Shown here in pieces: positions 1 through 5,553 of a stretch of DNA of 5,553 nt. The notes below the pieces were generated by a model. The model saw nothing but the letters and a program-made list of their open reading frames with translations, was not told the DNA's origin and made no database searches. The translations under genes and the position numbers were made by a program. Every line of letters begins with the position of its first letter. Position 1 is the stretch's first letter. This stretch comes from Flavobacterium sp. (lineage in GTDB: Bacteria; Bacteroidota; Bacteroidia; Flavobacteriales; Flavobacteriaceae), in assembly GCA_030682755.1 (NCBI GenBank), contig JAUXNR010000723.1, forward strand, positions 1 to 5,553, in the 5' to 3' direction.

Positions 1-1095
1 TATGTTGACAAAAAAGAACAAGGATTAGTTGACAAAGTTTTTGTAACCGGATGTTTATCGGAACGTTACAAGCCCGATCTAGAAAAAGAAATTCCTAATG
101 TTGATAAGTATTTTGGAACTTCGGATTTGCCGTTATTGCTAAAAGCTCTAGGAGCAGATTACAAACACGAATTATTAGGTGAAAGATTAACAACTACCCC
201 AAAAAATTATGCCTACCTGAAAATAGCAGAAGGTTGTGATCGCCCATGTAGTTTTTGTGCTATTCCGTTAATGAGAGGAAAACATGTTTCTCAACCCATC
301 GAAAAACTGGTAAACGAAGCAGAAAAACTAGCTAAAAACGGCGTGAAAGAATTAATCTTAATTGCCCAAGACTTAACCTATTATGGTCTTGATTTATATA
401 AAAAAAGAAATTTAGCAGAACTTCTTGAAAATTTAGCCAAAATAGAAGACATTGAATGGATTAGATTACATTATGCTTTTCCTACGGGCTTCCCAATGGA
501 TGTGTTGGAATTAATGAAACGCGAGCCTAAAATCTGTAATTATATTGACATTCCGTTACAACACATTTCAGATTCAGTTTTAAAATCAATGCGAAGAGGA
601 ACCACACAGGAAAAAACAACCAATCTGTTAAAAGAATTCAGAAAAGCTGTTCCGGGCATAACAATCAGAACAACTTTAATTGTTGGATATCCGGGGGAAA
701 CAGAACAAGATTTTCAAATTTTAAAAGATTGGGTTCAAGAAATGCGTTTTGAACGTTTGGGTTGTTTTGCTTATTCTCATGAAGAAAACACCCACGCCTA
801 TTTGCTTGAAGATGATGTCCCCTTTGAAGTAAAACAACAACGTGCAGCAGAAATAATGGATATTCAATCTCAAATTTCTTGGGATTTAAACCAAGAAAAA
901 ATTGGTAAAACTTTCAAATGTATTATTGATAGAAAAGAAGGCCAGCACTTTGTGGGAAGAACTGAATTTGACAGTCCTGATGTGGACAATGAAGTTTTAA
1001 TTGACGCCGCAAAGTTTTATGTAAAAGTAGGCGACTTTACAAACGTAAAAATAATTGACGCTACTGAATTTGATTTATACGGTGAGCCTGTTTAA
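1..1095 (+). CDS. rimO: Ribosomal protein S12 methylthiotransferase RimO (5' end missing)
   Basis: This radical-SAM enzyme adds a methylthio group to a conserved aspartate of ribosomal protein S12 in the cytoplasm, using two iron-sulphur clusters. The reading frame is open from base 1, giving 364 residues here; the family usually has about 435-440, so roughly 70-75 N-terminal residues lie upstream. An in-frame TTG at 127 is internal and is not the start. Visible in order: the end of the N-terminal MTTase domain with its last cluster cysteine in GCLSERY (codon 52-54); the radical-SAM motif CxxxCxxC (cysteine codons at 235, 247 and 256) followed by AIPxxRG; the TIM-barrel stretch with DIPLQH and SMRRGTT; and a C-terminal TRAM domain from about base 900. 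The GCLSERY and FAYSHEENT stretches favour RimO over the tRNA enzymes MiaB and MtaB. Tandem in-frame stops (TAATAA) end the gene. The next gene starts 20 bp on and is probably co-transcribed. Confidence 0.95.
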   Translation, partial: YVDKKEQGLVDKVFVTGCLSERYKPDLEKEIPNVDKYFGTSDLPLLLKALGADYKHELLGERLTTTPKNYAYLKIAEGCDRPCSFCAIPLMRGKHVSQPIEKLVNEAEKLAKNGVKELILIAQDLTYYGLDLYKKRNLAELLENLAKIEDIEWIRLHYAFPTGFPMDVLELMKREPKICNYIDIPLQHISDSVLKSMRRGTTQEKTTNLLKEFRKAVPGITIRTTLIVGYPGETEQDFQILKDWVQEMRFERLGCFAYSHEENTHAYLLEDDVPFEVKQQRAAEIMDIQSQISWDLNQEKIGKTFKCIIDRKEGQHFVGRTEFDSPDVDNEVLIDAAKFYVKVGDFTNVKIIDATEFDLYGEPV

Positions 1096-1115
1096 TAACT
1101 TTTAAAAGAAACACA

Positions 1116-1514
1116 ATGCATAAAATAGTCTTATCTTTTTTACTTTTAATAGCACTTCAATCTACTGCTCAGGTAAACAGAATGATTCCTAATTCAAAAA
1201 CACCTCCTCCTAATAAAGCTAAAGTTGATCCAAACGAATATTCTGCCAATTACCTGAAAGAGGAATTGAACTTGGATGCTTTTCAAGTTGCTGCGGTGAA
1301 ATCTCATCTAGAAAACAACCAAAAAGAAGTTGACAAAGTTCTTGAAGTTAATAGTCACAAAGACGAAAAAATTGAAAAAATAAAACTTCTTCACGAAAAG
1401 CTTGTTGCTGACATATCGTTATTACTTAATGACGAACAAAAGCAAAAATTTGATTTACTTCAAAAAAAGAATGAGAAAAAAAGCAAGAAAGACAAAAAGA
1501 ATAAAGACCAATAA
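1116..1514 (+). CDS. Small exported protein of unknown function, charged helical, Lys-rich tail
   Basis: This is a 132-residue protein that I cannot assign to a named family. Residues 1-19 form a signal peptide: MHK, then a hydrophobic core (residues 4-14), then STAQ. Signal peptidase I cleavage is likely after Gln19, and no lipobox cysteine is present. The mature part has a short Pro/Asn-rich linker (about 20-44), then two predicted helices bearing the motifs LNLDAFQVAAVK (51-62) and LLNDEQKQKF (103-112). This spacing loosely resembles the helical repeats of Spy/CpxP-like (LTXXQ) periplasmic proteins, common in Bacteroidota, but similarity is too weak to claim function. The last 16 residues are almost all Lys, Asn, Asp, Glu, Ser and Gln. 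The start ATG has an A-rich leader (AAAAGAAACACA), typical of this phylum, and no Shine-Dalgarno sequence. It sits 20 bp after rimO in the same direction, and its stop is 12 bp from the converging carboxyltransferase gene. Confidence 0.8.
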   Translation: MHKIVLSFLLLIALQSTAQVNRMIPNSKTPPPNKAKVDPNEYSANYLKEELNLDAFQVAAVKSHLENNQKEVDKVLEVNSHKDEKIEKIKLLHEKLVADISLLLNDEQKQKFDLLQKKNEKKSKKDKKNKDQ

Positions 1515-1526
1515 ATCTAATTTCCA

Positions 1527-3068
1527 TTAAAGGGGAATATTTCCATGCTTTCTTTTTGGCAAAACCACTTCTTTATTTTCTAACATTTTAAATGCTTTTA
1601 TTAATTTTCGTCGGGTTTCCTCAGGAAGTATTACCTCATCAATAAAACCTCGTTGAGCTGCTAAATAAGGCGTGGCAAACTTTTCAGCATATTCTGATTC
1701 TTTTTCTATCAATTTTGCAGCAGGGTTCTCTGCCTCAGCAATCTCTTTTTTGAAAATAATCTCACTGGCTCCTTTTGCTCCCATTACTGCAATTTCTGCT
1801 GAGGGCCAAGCGAAATTCATATCGGCACCAATGTGTTTGGAATTCATCACATCATAAGCTCCGCCATAAGCCTTTCTGGTAATCACAGTAACTCTAGGAA
1901 CAGTTGCTTCGCTTAAAGCATATAAAAGTTTTGCCCCATGTGTGATAATTCCATGCCACTCCTGATCCGTTCCCGGTAGAAAACCCGGAACGTCAACCAA
2001 CACCAGTAACGGAATATTAAAACAATCGCAAAAACGGGTAAAACGTGCTGCCTTGATAGAACTGTTAACATCCAATACTCCTGCAAGAAACAGTGGTTGA
2101 TTCGCAATAATCCCTATTGACTTCCCTCCTAACCTCGCAAAACCAACAATATTGTTTTCTGCAAAATTTTTATGGATTTCATAAAAACTGTCTTCATCAA
2201 TTATTCCTTTGATAACCAAATGCATATCATAAGGTTTGTTAGGATGATCCGGAATAACATTTTTCAATTCCTCTCTGAGTTCATCTCCTAATTCATAAGC
2301 AATATTCGGTGCTTTCTGTTGATTATTTTGAGGAAGGTAATGCAATAGTTTTTTAATATCGTTCAAACACTCCACATCATTTGCTGAAGTAATATGTGCA
2401 ACACCTGATTTTGTAGAATGCGTACTCGCACCGCCTAATTCTTCAGAAGTTACTTCTTCATTTGTAACCGTTTTCACAACGCTTGGTCCGGTAACAAACA
2501 TATAGCTCGTATTTTCAACCATCATTGTAAAATCAGTCATTGCAGGAGAATAAACCGCACCACCGGCACAAGGTCCCATGATGGCAGAAATCTGTGGTAT
2601 AACCCCACTCACTTGAACGTTTCTGTAAAAGATATCCGCATAACCGGCAAGTGATCTAACACCTTCTTGAATTCGAGCTCCTCCCGAATCATTCAAACCA
2701 ATTAATGGGGCTCCGTTTTTAAGAGCCATATCCATTATTTTACATATTTTTTCAGCATGGGTTTCAGACAAAGCTCCACCAAAAACTGTAAAATCTTGTG
2801 CAAAAACATACACCAAACGGGAATGAATTGTTCCATAACCCGTAATTACTCCATCACCATAATAAACCTCATTACTCATACCAAAATCAGTAGTTCTGTG
2901 AGTAACCAACAAGCCAATCTCTTCAAAAGAACCCTCATCCAACAAATAATTCACACGCTCGCGAGCTGTTAATTTCTTCTTTGCATGTTGGGTCGCAATT
3001 CTTTTTTCGCCACCACCTTTATAGGCAAGTTGTATTTTATCTTCTAATGCTTTTATTTTATCTTTCAT
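1527..3068 (-). CDS. pccB: Acyl-CoA carboxylase carboxyltransferase (beta) subunit, probably propionyl-CoA carboxylase
   Basis: This 513-residue subunit transfers the carboxyl group from carboxybiotin to an acyl-CoA. It has the single-chain, two-crotonase-domain layout and full length of PccB-type enzymes, not the split AccA/AccD layout. The N-terminus carries the family opening [21 protein letters not shown] (residues 18-38). [11 protein letters not shown] (126-136) and the first oxyanion-hole region [12 protein letters not shown] (165-176) lie in the N-terminal half. VDVPGFLPG (358-366) and the second oxyanion region YGGAYDVM (401-408) lie in the C-terminal half. Asp406 aligns with Asp422 of Streptomyces PccB, where Asp goes with propionyl-CoA use and Ile with acetyl-CoA preference; propionyl-CoA to methylmalonyl-CoA is therefore the inferred main reaction. 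The ATG lies 3 bp after the biotin carboxylase stop, so translation is probably coupled. It is the last gene of the operon. A decarboxylase role is unlikely because a biotin carboxylase is encoded with it and no membrane subunit is visible. Confidence 0.93.
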   Translation of the reverse strand: MKDKIKALEDKIQLAYKGGGEKRIATQHAKKKLTARERVNYLLDEGSFEEIGLLVTHRTTDFGMSNEVYYGDGVITGYGTIHSRLVYVFAQDFTVFGGALSETHAEKICKIMDMALKNGAPLIGLNDSGGARIQEGVRSLAGYADIFYRNVQVSGVIPQISAIMGPCAGGAVYSPAMTDFTMMVENTSYMFVTGPSVVKTVTNEEVTSEELGGASTHSTKSGVAHITSANDVECLNDIKKLLHYLPQNNQQKAPNIAYELGDELREELKNVIPDHPNKPYDMHLVIKGIIDEDSFYEIHKNFAENNIVGFARLGGKSIGIIANQPLFLAGVLDVNSSIKAARFTRFCDCFNIPLLVLVDVPGFLPGTDQEWHGIITHGAKLLYALSEATVPRVTVITRKAYGGAYDVMNSKHIGADMNFAWPSAEIAVMGAKGASEIIFKKEIAEAENPAAKLIEKESEYAEKFATPYLAAQRGFIDEVILPEETRRKLIKAFKMLENKEVVLPKRKHGNIPL

Positions 3069-3071
3069 AAG

Positions 3072-4523
3072 TTATACAATGGGTAATTTGAGAATTTTTT
3101 GATCGTTTAAATACATTTTTAGAGCAACTTGAGCCGCAATCTCAGCTTCTTGTTGCGTTTCAGCTTTAATTATTTCAGAATCATAAAAATTCTTTACAAA
3201 ATGAGTATCAAAATTTCCACTCTTAAAAGCTTCATGCTTACATACAAATTTTCCGAAAGGTAATGTAGTACTGATACCTTTTACTTTATACTGATCAATG
3301 GCTTCAATCATTCTTTGAATAGCTTCTTCTCTTGTTTTTCCGAATGTTATGAGTTTAGCCAGCATCGGATCGTAATAAATAGGAACATCCATACCTTCAA
3401 TAAATCCATTATCTACCCGAATTCCTTCTCCGGAAGGTAATTGATAAACTTCTAAATTTCCAACACTGGGTAAAAAATCATTCAAAGGGTCTTCAGCATA
3501 AACACGCAATTCCAAGGCATGACCATTGATTTGTAAATCTTTTTGTTTTAAAGGTAATGCTTCTCCTCTTGCTACTCGAATTTGCATTTCAACCAAATCT
3601 ACTCCTGTGATAATTTCGGTTACAGGGTGTTCAACTTGCAGACGGGTATTCATCTCTAAAAAGTAGAAATTCAAATTTTCATCCAACAAAAATTCAACTG
3701 TTCCGGCACCTAGATAATCACATGATTTGGCAACCAAAACCGCTGCTTCTCCCATTTGCTTTCGTAATTCCGGTGTTAAAACAGCTGAAGGAGCTTCTTC
3801 AACCACTTTTTGATGACGTCTTTGAATACTGCATTCTCTTTCAAATAAATACAAAATATTCCCGTGAGCATCAGCCATAACTTGTATTTCAATATGACGT
3901 GGAGAGGCCACATATTTTTCAATAAACACTGAACCATCACCAAAAGCAGAAACTGCTTCACTAATTGCTCTGTTCATTTGAGACTCAAATTCTTCTTCAT
4001 TATCAACAACCCGCATGCCTTTTCCGCCACCTCCGGCAGATGCTTTTATCAAAATGGGAAAACCAATTGACGTTGCAATTTCTTTAGCTTTTTGCAGGTC
4101 AGTAATGGCCTTATCATAACCGGGAACCATCGGTATATCATACTTTTTAACTGCTTCTTTTGCGGCTAATTTACTTCCCATTATCTGAATAGCTTTTGAC
4201 TTTGGACCAATGAAAATGATATTATTTTTCTCAGCTTCTTCTGCAAAAGTGGCATTCTCACTTAAAAATCCATATCCGGGATGAATGGCATCAACTCCTA
4301 AAGATTTGGCAACCTCAATAATCTTACTACCTAATAAATACGACTGATTTGAAGGAGCTTCGCCAATGCAAACCGCTTCATCAGCAAACATAACATGAGG
4401 TGCATTTCTATCTACAACTGAATAAACAGCAACCGTTTTTATTCCCATTTTTCGAGCTGTTTTCATCACCCGAAGTGCAATTTCACCACGATTTGCTATC
4501 AATATCTTTTTTATTTCTTTCAT
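3072..4523 (-). CDS. accC: Biotin carboxylase subunit of acyl-CoA carboxylase
   Basis: This 483-residue enzyme uses ATP and bicarbonate to carboxylate biotin on the carrier protein. It has the N-terminal domain with IANRGEIALR (9-18) and HPGYGFLSEN (81-90). The ATP-grasp domain (about 116-325) has the glycine-rich loop KASAGGGGKGM (160-170). The BC C-terminal domain runs from about 337 to 447. Residues matching the known E. coli AccC active site are all present: Lys118, Lys160, His210, Lys239, Glu277, Glu290, Arg294, Gln296, Glu298 and Arg340. The motif around 290-300 reads EMNTRLQVEHP. The protein is about 35 residues longer than E. coli AccC (449), with a tail at 448-483. It lacks any fused biotinyl domain, which is encoded separately upstream. 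Its stop is 3 bp from the carboxyltransferase ATG and its start is 72 bp after the BCCP stop. No Shine-Dalgarno sequence precedes the ATG. The subunit is clear; the name pccA would be as apt, since its partner looks like PccB. Confidence 0.94.
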   Translation of the reverse strand: MKEIKKILIANRGEIALRVMKTARKMGIKTVAVYSVVDRNAPHVMFADEAVCIGEAPSNQSYLLGSKIIEVAKSLGVDAIHPGYGFLSENATFAEEAEKNNIIFIGPKSKAIQIMGSKLAAKEAVKKYDIPMVPGYDKAITDLQKAKEIATSIGFPILIKASAGGGGKGMRVVDNEEEFESQMNRAISEAVSAFGDGSVFIEKYVASPRHIEIQVMADAHGNILYLFERECSIQRRHQKVVEEAPSAVLTPELRKQMGEAAVLVAKSCDYLGAGTVEFLLDENLNFYFLEMNTRLQVEHPVTEIITGVDLVEMQIRVARGEALPLKQKDLQINGHALELRVYAEDPLNDFLPSVGNLEVYQLPSGEGIRVDNGFIEGMDVPIYYDPMLAKLITFGKTREEAIQRMIEAIDQYKVKGISTTLPFGKFVCKHEAFKSGNFDTHFVKNFYDSEIIKAETQQEAEIAAQVALKMYLNDQKILKLPIV

Positions 4524-4557
4524 AGTTTTACTACGTTAAAATTGAATGCTAATTTTT

Positions 4558-4582
4558 GAACCTGCCAATCTCTCATTGGTTC
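4558..4582 (-). other. Small inverted repeats in the 72-bp gap between the carrier-protein and biotin carboxylase genes
   Basis: On the minus (transcribed) strand the sequence holds CCAAT-GAGAG-ATTGG, a 5-bp stem with a 5-nt loop. An outer GAACC/GGTTC pair (plus-strand 4558-4562 and 4578-4582) shares bases with it, so the two full stems cannot form at once; a GAA/TTC outer stem with a bulge plus the inner stem can. No U-tract follows, so it does not look like an intrinsic terminator. Placement inside the operon suggests a possible RNA processing or stability element, which is inference only. Confidence 0.4.
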
Positions 4583-4595
4583 TAATCTAAATATT

Positions 4596-5078
4596 TTATT
4601 CAAACTCAATCAATACTTGTCCTTTATCAACACTATCGCCTTTTGAGACCGCTATATATTTAATAATTCCTGAACGTGGCGAAAGAAAATTGTTCTCCAT
4701 TTTCATGGCTTCTAAAATCAATAACGATTCATTTTCCTTCACTTCCTGACCTTTTTCAACATGAATCTCTAAAATCAATCCGGGCATTGGAGCCTTTAAA
4801 ATATTTATCTGTTTGGAAGTTTGTGATGCAAATCCCATTTCTGAAATCAATTGATCCAATTCATTTTCAATAGCAACTTCATAGGATGTGCCATTTACAA
4901 TCACGGTATATTCTCTTTTGAAAAAATTGGATTTACTGATTTCAACATGATAAGAGGTGGAATCCTTTAATAAGTGCATCGCAGTTGATGAAACAACACT
5001 ATCAATATTTAAAGTTTCTTTTGCTGTCAATTCAAAATGTAAACTTGAATTAACCTTAACCTTATACTTTTGATTCAT
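4596..5078 (-). CDS. Biotin carboxyl carrier protein (biotinyl-domain subunit) of acyl-CoA carboxylase
   Basis: This 160-residue protein carries the biotin that shuttles a carboxyl group between the biotin carboxylase and the carboxyltransferase encoded just downstream. The C-terminal half (about 92-160) is a biotinyl/lipoyl-type domain: APMPG (96-100), then EAMKME (123-128) with Lys126 as the expected biotinylation site, 34 residues from the C-terminus as is usual. Met on both sides of the lysine favours biotin over lipoate. The N-terminal part is not the Pro/Ala-rich linker of E. coli AccB. It looks beta-rich, with YTVIVNGTSYEVAI at 57-70 and a short helix about 71-81, and recalls the BT or small-carrier N-terminal regions of propionyl-CoA carboxylase and decarboxylase carriers. 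It is the first gene of the three-gene operon and has no Shine-Dalgarno sequence before its ATG. A biotin protein ligase must come from elsewhere in the genome. Confidence 0.92.
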   Translation of the reverse strand: MNQKYKVKVNSSLHFELTAKETLNIDSVVSSTAMHLLKDSTSYHVEISKSNFFKREYTVIVNGTSYEVAIENELDQLISEMGFASQTSKQINILKAPMPGLILEIHVEKGQEVKENESLLILEAMKMENNFLSPRSGIIKYIAVSKGDSVDKGQVLIEFE

Positions 5079-5166
5079 AATATGTATTTGAGTAATGTAA
5101 AATTAAGAAAAAGAAAACGTTTTAGTGTCTAATTTTGGAAGTAAAATTGGTAAATTGATATAGTTA

Positions 5167-5198
5167 TAAATGTAAATTGTAAACTCAAAAAATGACAA
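5167..5198 (-). promoter_or_regulatory. Candidate Bacteroidota-type promoter for the carboxylase operon
   Basis: On the minus strand a TTG (5198-5196) is followed after 21 bp by TACATTTA (5174-5167). This matches the flavobacterial housekeeping promoter pattern (TTG at about -33, TAnnTTTG at about -7, spacing 17-23 bp) except for the final base. It would give a 5' leader of about 80 nt before the carrier-protein ATG. The DNA is very AT-rich and chance matches are easy, so this is a weak call. Confidence 0.3.
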
Positions 5199-5276
5199 TT
5201 ATCATACTGAAAAAGAAAAACCTTTAGTAAATTAGTACTTGAAAATCAAATACAAACTAATTAAAAATTTCTTATC

Positions 5277-5513
5277 ATGATTAGTAAACATCCAATAATT
5301 CAGGAGTTTCCGGAACATTTAGACAAAATCAAAGAGTTGTATCACCACAATGAAGAATTTCAAGTATTACTATCCTCATACAATACTTTAGACGAAGAAA
5401 TATTTGAAATTGAAAAAGGTGAAATTCCTCTTACAAACGATGAATTGACACACAAAAGAAAAGACAGAGTATTTTTAAAAGATCAAATTTATTCGTTTTT
5501 AACTCAAAACTAA
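5277..5513 (+). CDS. YdcH family (DUF465) small protein
   Basis: This 78-residue protein has the whole DUF465/YdcH pattern. HPIIQEFPEHLDKIKEL (5-21) and HHNEEFQVLLSSYNTLDEEI (23-42) come first, then IEKGEIPLTNDEL (45-57), then RKDRVFLKDQIYSFL (61-75). It is predicted to form a short antiparallel helical hairpin or coiled coil, with no signal peptide or membrane segment, so it should be cytoplasmic. The family is widespread in proteobacteria and Bacteroidota but its biochemical role is not established, and none is proposed here. Length is normal for the family. The ATG follows an A/T-rich leader without a Shine-Dalgarno sequence. The gene is divergent from the carboxylase operon across 198 bp and is followed at once by its own terminator, so it is probably a single-gene transcript. 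Confidence 0.88.
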   Translation: MISKHPIIQEFPEHLDKIKELYHHNEEFQVLLSSYNTLDEEIFEIEKGEIPLTNDELTHKRKDRVFLKDQIYSFLTQN

Positions 5514-5551
5514 AAAAAACAGCAGTCGGAGAAACGGCTGCTGTTTTTTTT
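5512..5551 (+). terminator. Strong intrinsic (probably bidirectional) terminator
   Basis: A 9-bp stem, CAGCAGTCG (5520-5528) with CGGCTGCTG (5535-5543), encloses the 6-nt loop GAGAAA and holds one G-U pair. It is flanked by eight A (5512-5519) and eight T (5544-5551), which extend the pairing to 17 bp. The first two A of the tract are the last bases of the YdcH-family TAA stop, so the terminator begins inside the stop codon. The A-tract on the left becomes a U-tract on the opposite strand, so it could also stop a converging transcript from the right, where the G-U pair becomes an A-C mismatch. Confidence 0.94.
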
Positions 5552-5553
5552 AT

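Noticed and set aside
127..129. In-frame TTG as a possible start of the RimO reading frame
   Set aside because: The frame is open back to base 1 and the upstream residues include the conserved GCLSERY cluster cysteine, so the gene is cut by the window edge.
1099..1108. 10-bp perfect palindrome CTTTTAAAAG between rimO and the exported-protein gene
   Set aside because: It is nearly all A/T with no room for a loop and no following T-tract, so it is neither a terminator nor a convincing operator.
1672..1857. Plus-strand reading frame of 61 codons opposite the carboxyltransferase gene
   Set aside because: It lies wholly antisense to a well-conserved gene and has no family features.
1913..2107. 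Minus-strand 64-codon frame inside the carboxyltransferase gene
   Set aside because: It is an out-of-frame shadow of the real gene on the same strand.
2757..2972. Plus-strand reading frame of 71 codons opposite the carboxyltransferase gene
   Set aside because: Antisense shadow of conserved coding sequence, with no recognisable protein features.
3776..3961. Minus-strand 61-codon frame inside the biotin carboxylase gene
   Set aside because: It is an out-of-frame shadow over the conserved ATP-grasp region.
4676..4873. Plus-strand 65-codon frame opposite the carrier-protein gene
   Set aside because: It is antisense to the biotinyl domain and has no supporting features.
5129..5150. AT-rich inverted repeat (AATTTT/AAAATT with 6-nt loop) upstream of the carrier-protein gene
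   Set aside because: On the transcribed minus strand only six A-U pairs form reliably; this is too weak to call a riboswitch or attenuator.
5207..5235. Possible plus-strand promoter for the YdcH-family gene (CTG, 18 bp, TAAATTAG)
   Set aside because: Both elements depart from the flavobacterial consensus, and such matches are expected by chance in DNA this AT-rich.

Overview
The window looks like an ordinary chromosomal segment from a member of the Bacteroidota, most likely Flavobacteriia. The evidence is AT-rich DNA, almost no Shine-Dalgarno sequences (starts are preceded by A-rich stretches instead), a signal peptide ending in the flavobacterial-style 'TAQ', and the type of split acyl-CoA carboxylase operon present. 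These assignments come from recognising protein families by eye; no searches were run.

Layout. (1) 1-1095, + strand: the 3' five-sixths of rimO, the radical-SAM methylthiotransferase that modifies ribosomal protein S12. Its start lies off the left edge. (2) 1116-1514, + strand: a small exported protein with a charged helical body and a Lys-rich tail, 20 bp behind rimO and probably co-transcribed with it. (3) 1527-5078, - strand: a three-gene operon read right to left. It encodes a biotin carboxyl carrier protein (BCCP), then a biotin carboxylase (BC), then a single-chain carboxyltransferase (CT). Its 3' end converges on gene 2 with only 12 bp between the stop codons and no clear terminator. 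(4) 5079-5276: a 198-bp divergent intergenic region with a possible operon promoter, short AT-rich repeats and a near-palindrome. (5) 5277-5513, + strand: a 78-aa YdcH/DUF465-family protein. It is followed at once by a strong hairpin terminator whose A-tract begins inside the stop codon.

How the genes work together. The three minus-strand genes encode a complete biotin-dependent acyl-CoA carboxylase. BC uses ATP and bicarbonate to carboxylate the biotin on the BCCP lysine (residue 126), and CT passes the carboxyl group to an acyl-CoA. An Asp at CT residue 406 aligns with the position known to set acyl-chain specificity in actinobacterial homologues, and favours propionyl-CoA (giving methylmalonyl-CoA) as a main substrate. 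The flanking genes (S12 modification, a small envelope protein, YdcH) show no functional link to the carboxylase.

I found no mobile element, CRISPR array, RNA gene or convincing novel system. The points most worth a second look are the placement of a BT-like region on the BCCP rather than on BC, the hairpin between the BCCP and BC genes, the terminator-less convergent junction and the uncharacterised exported protein.
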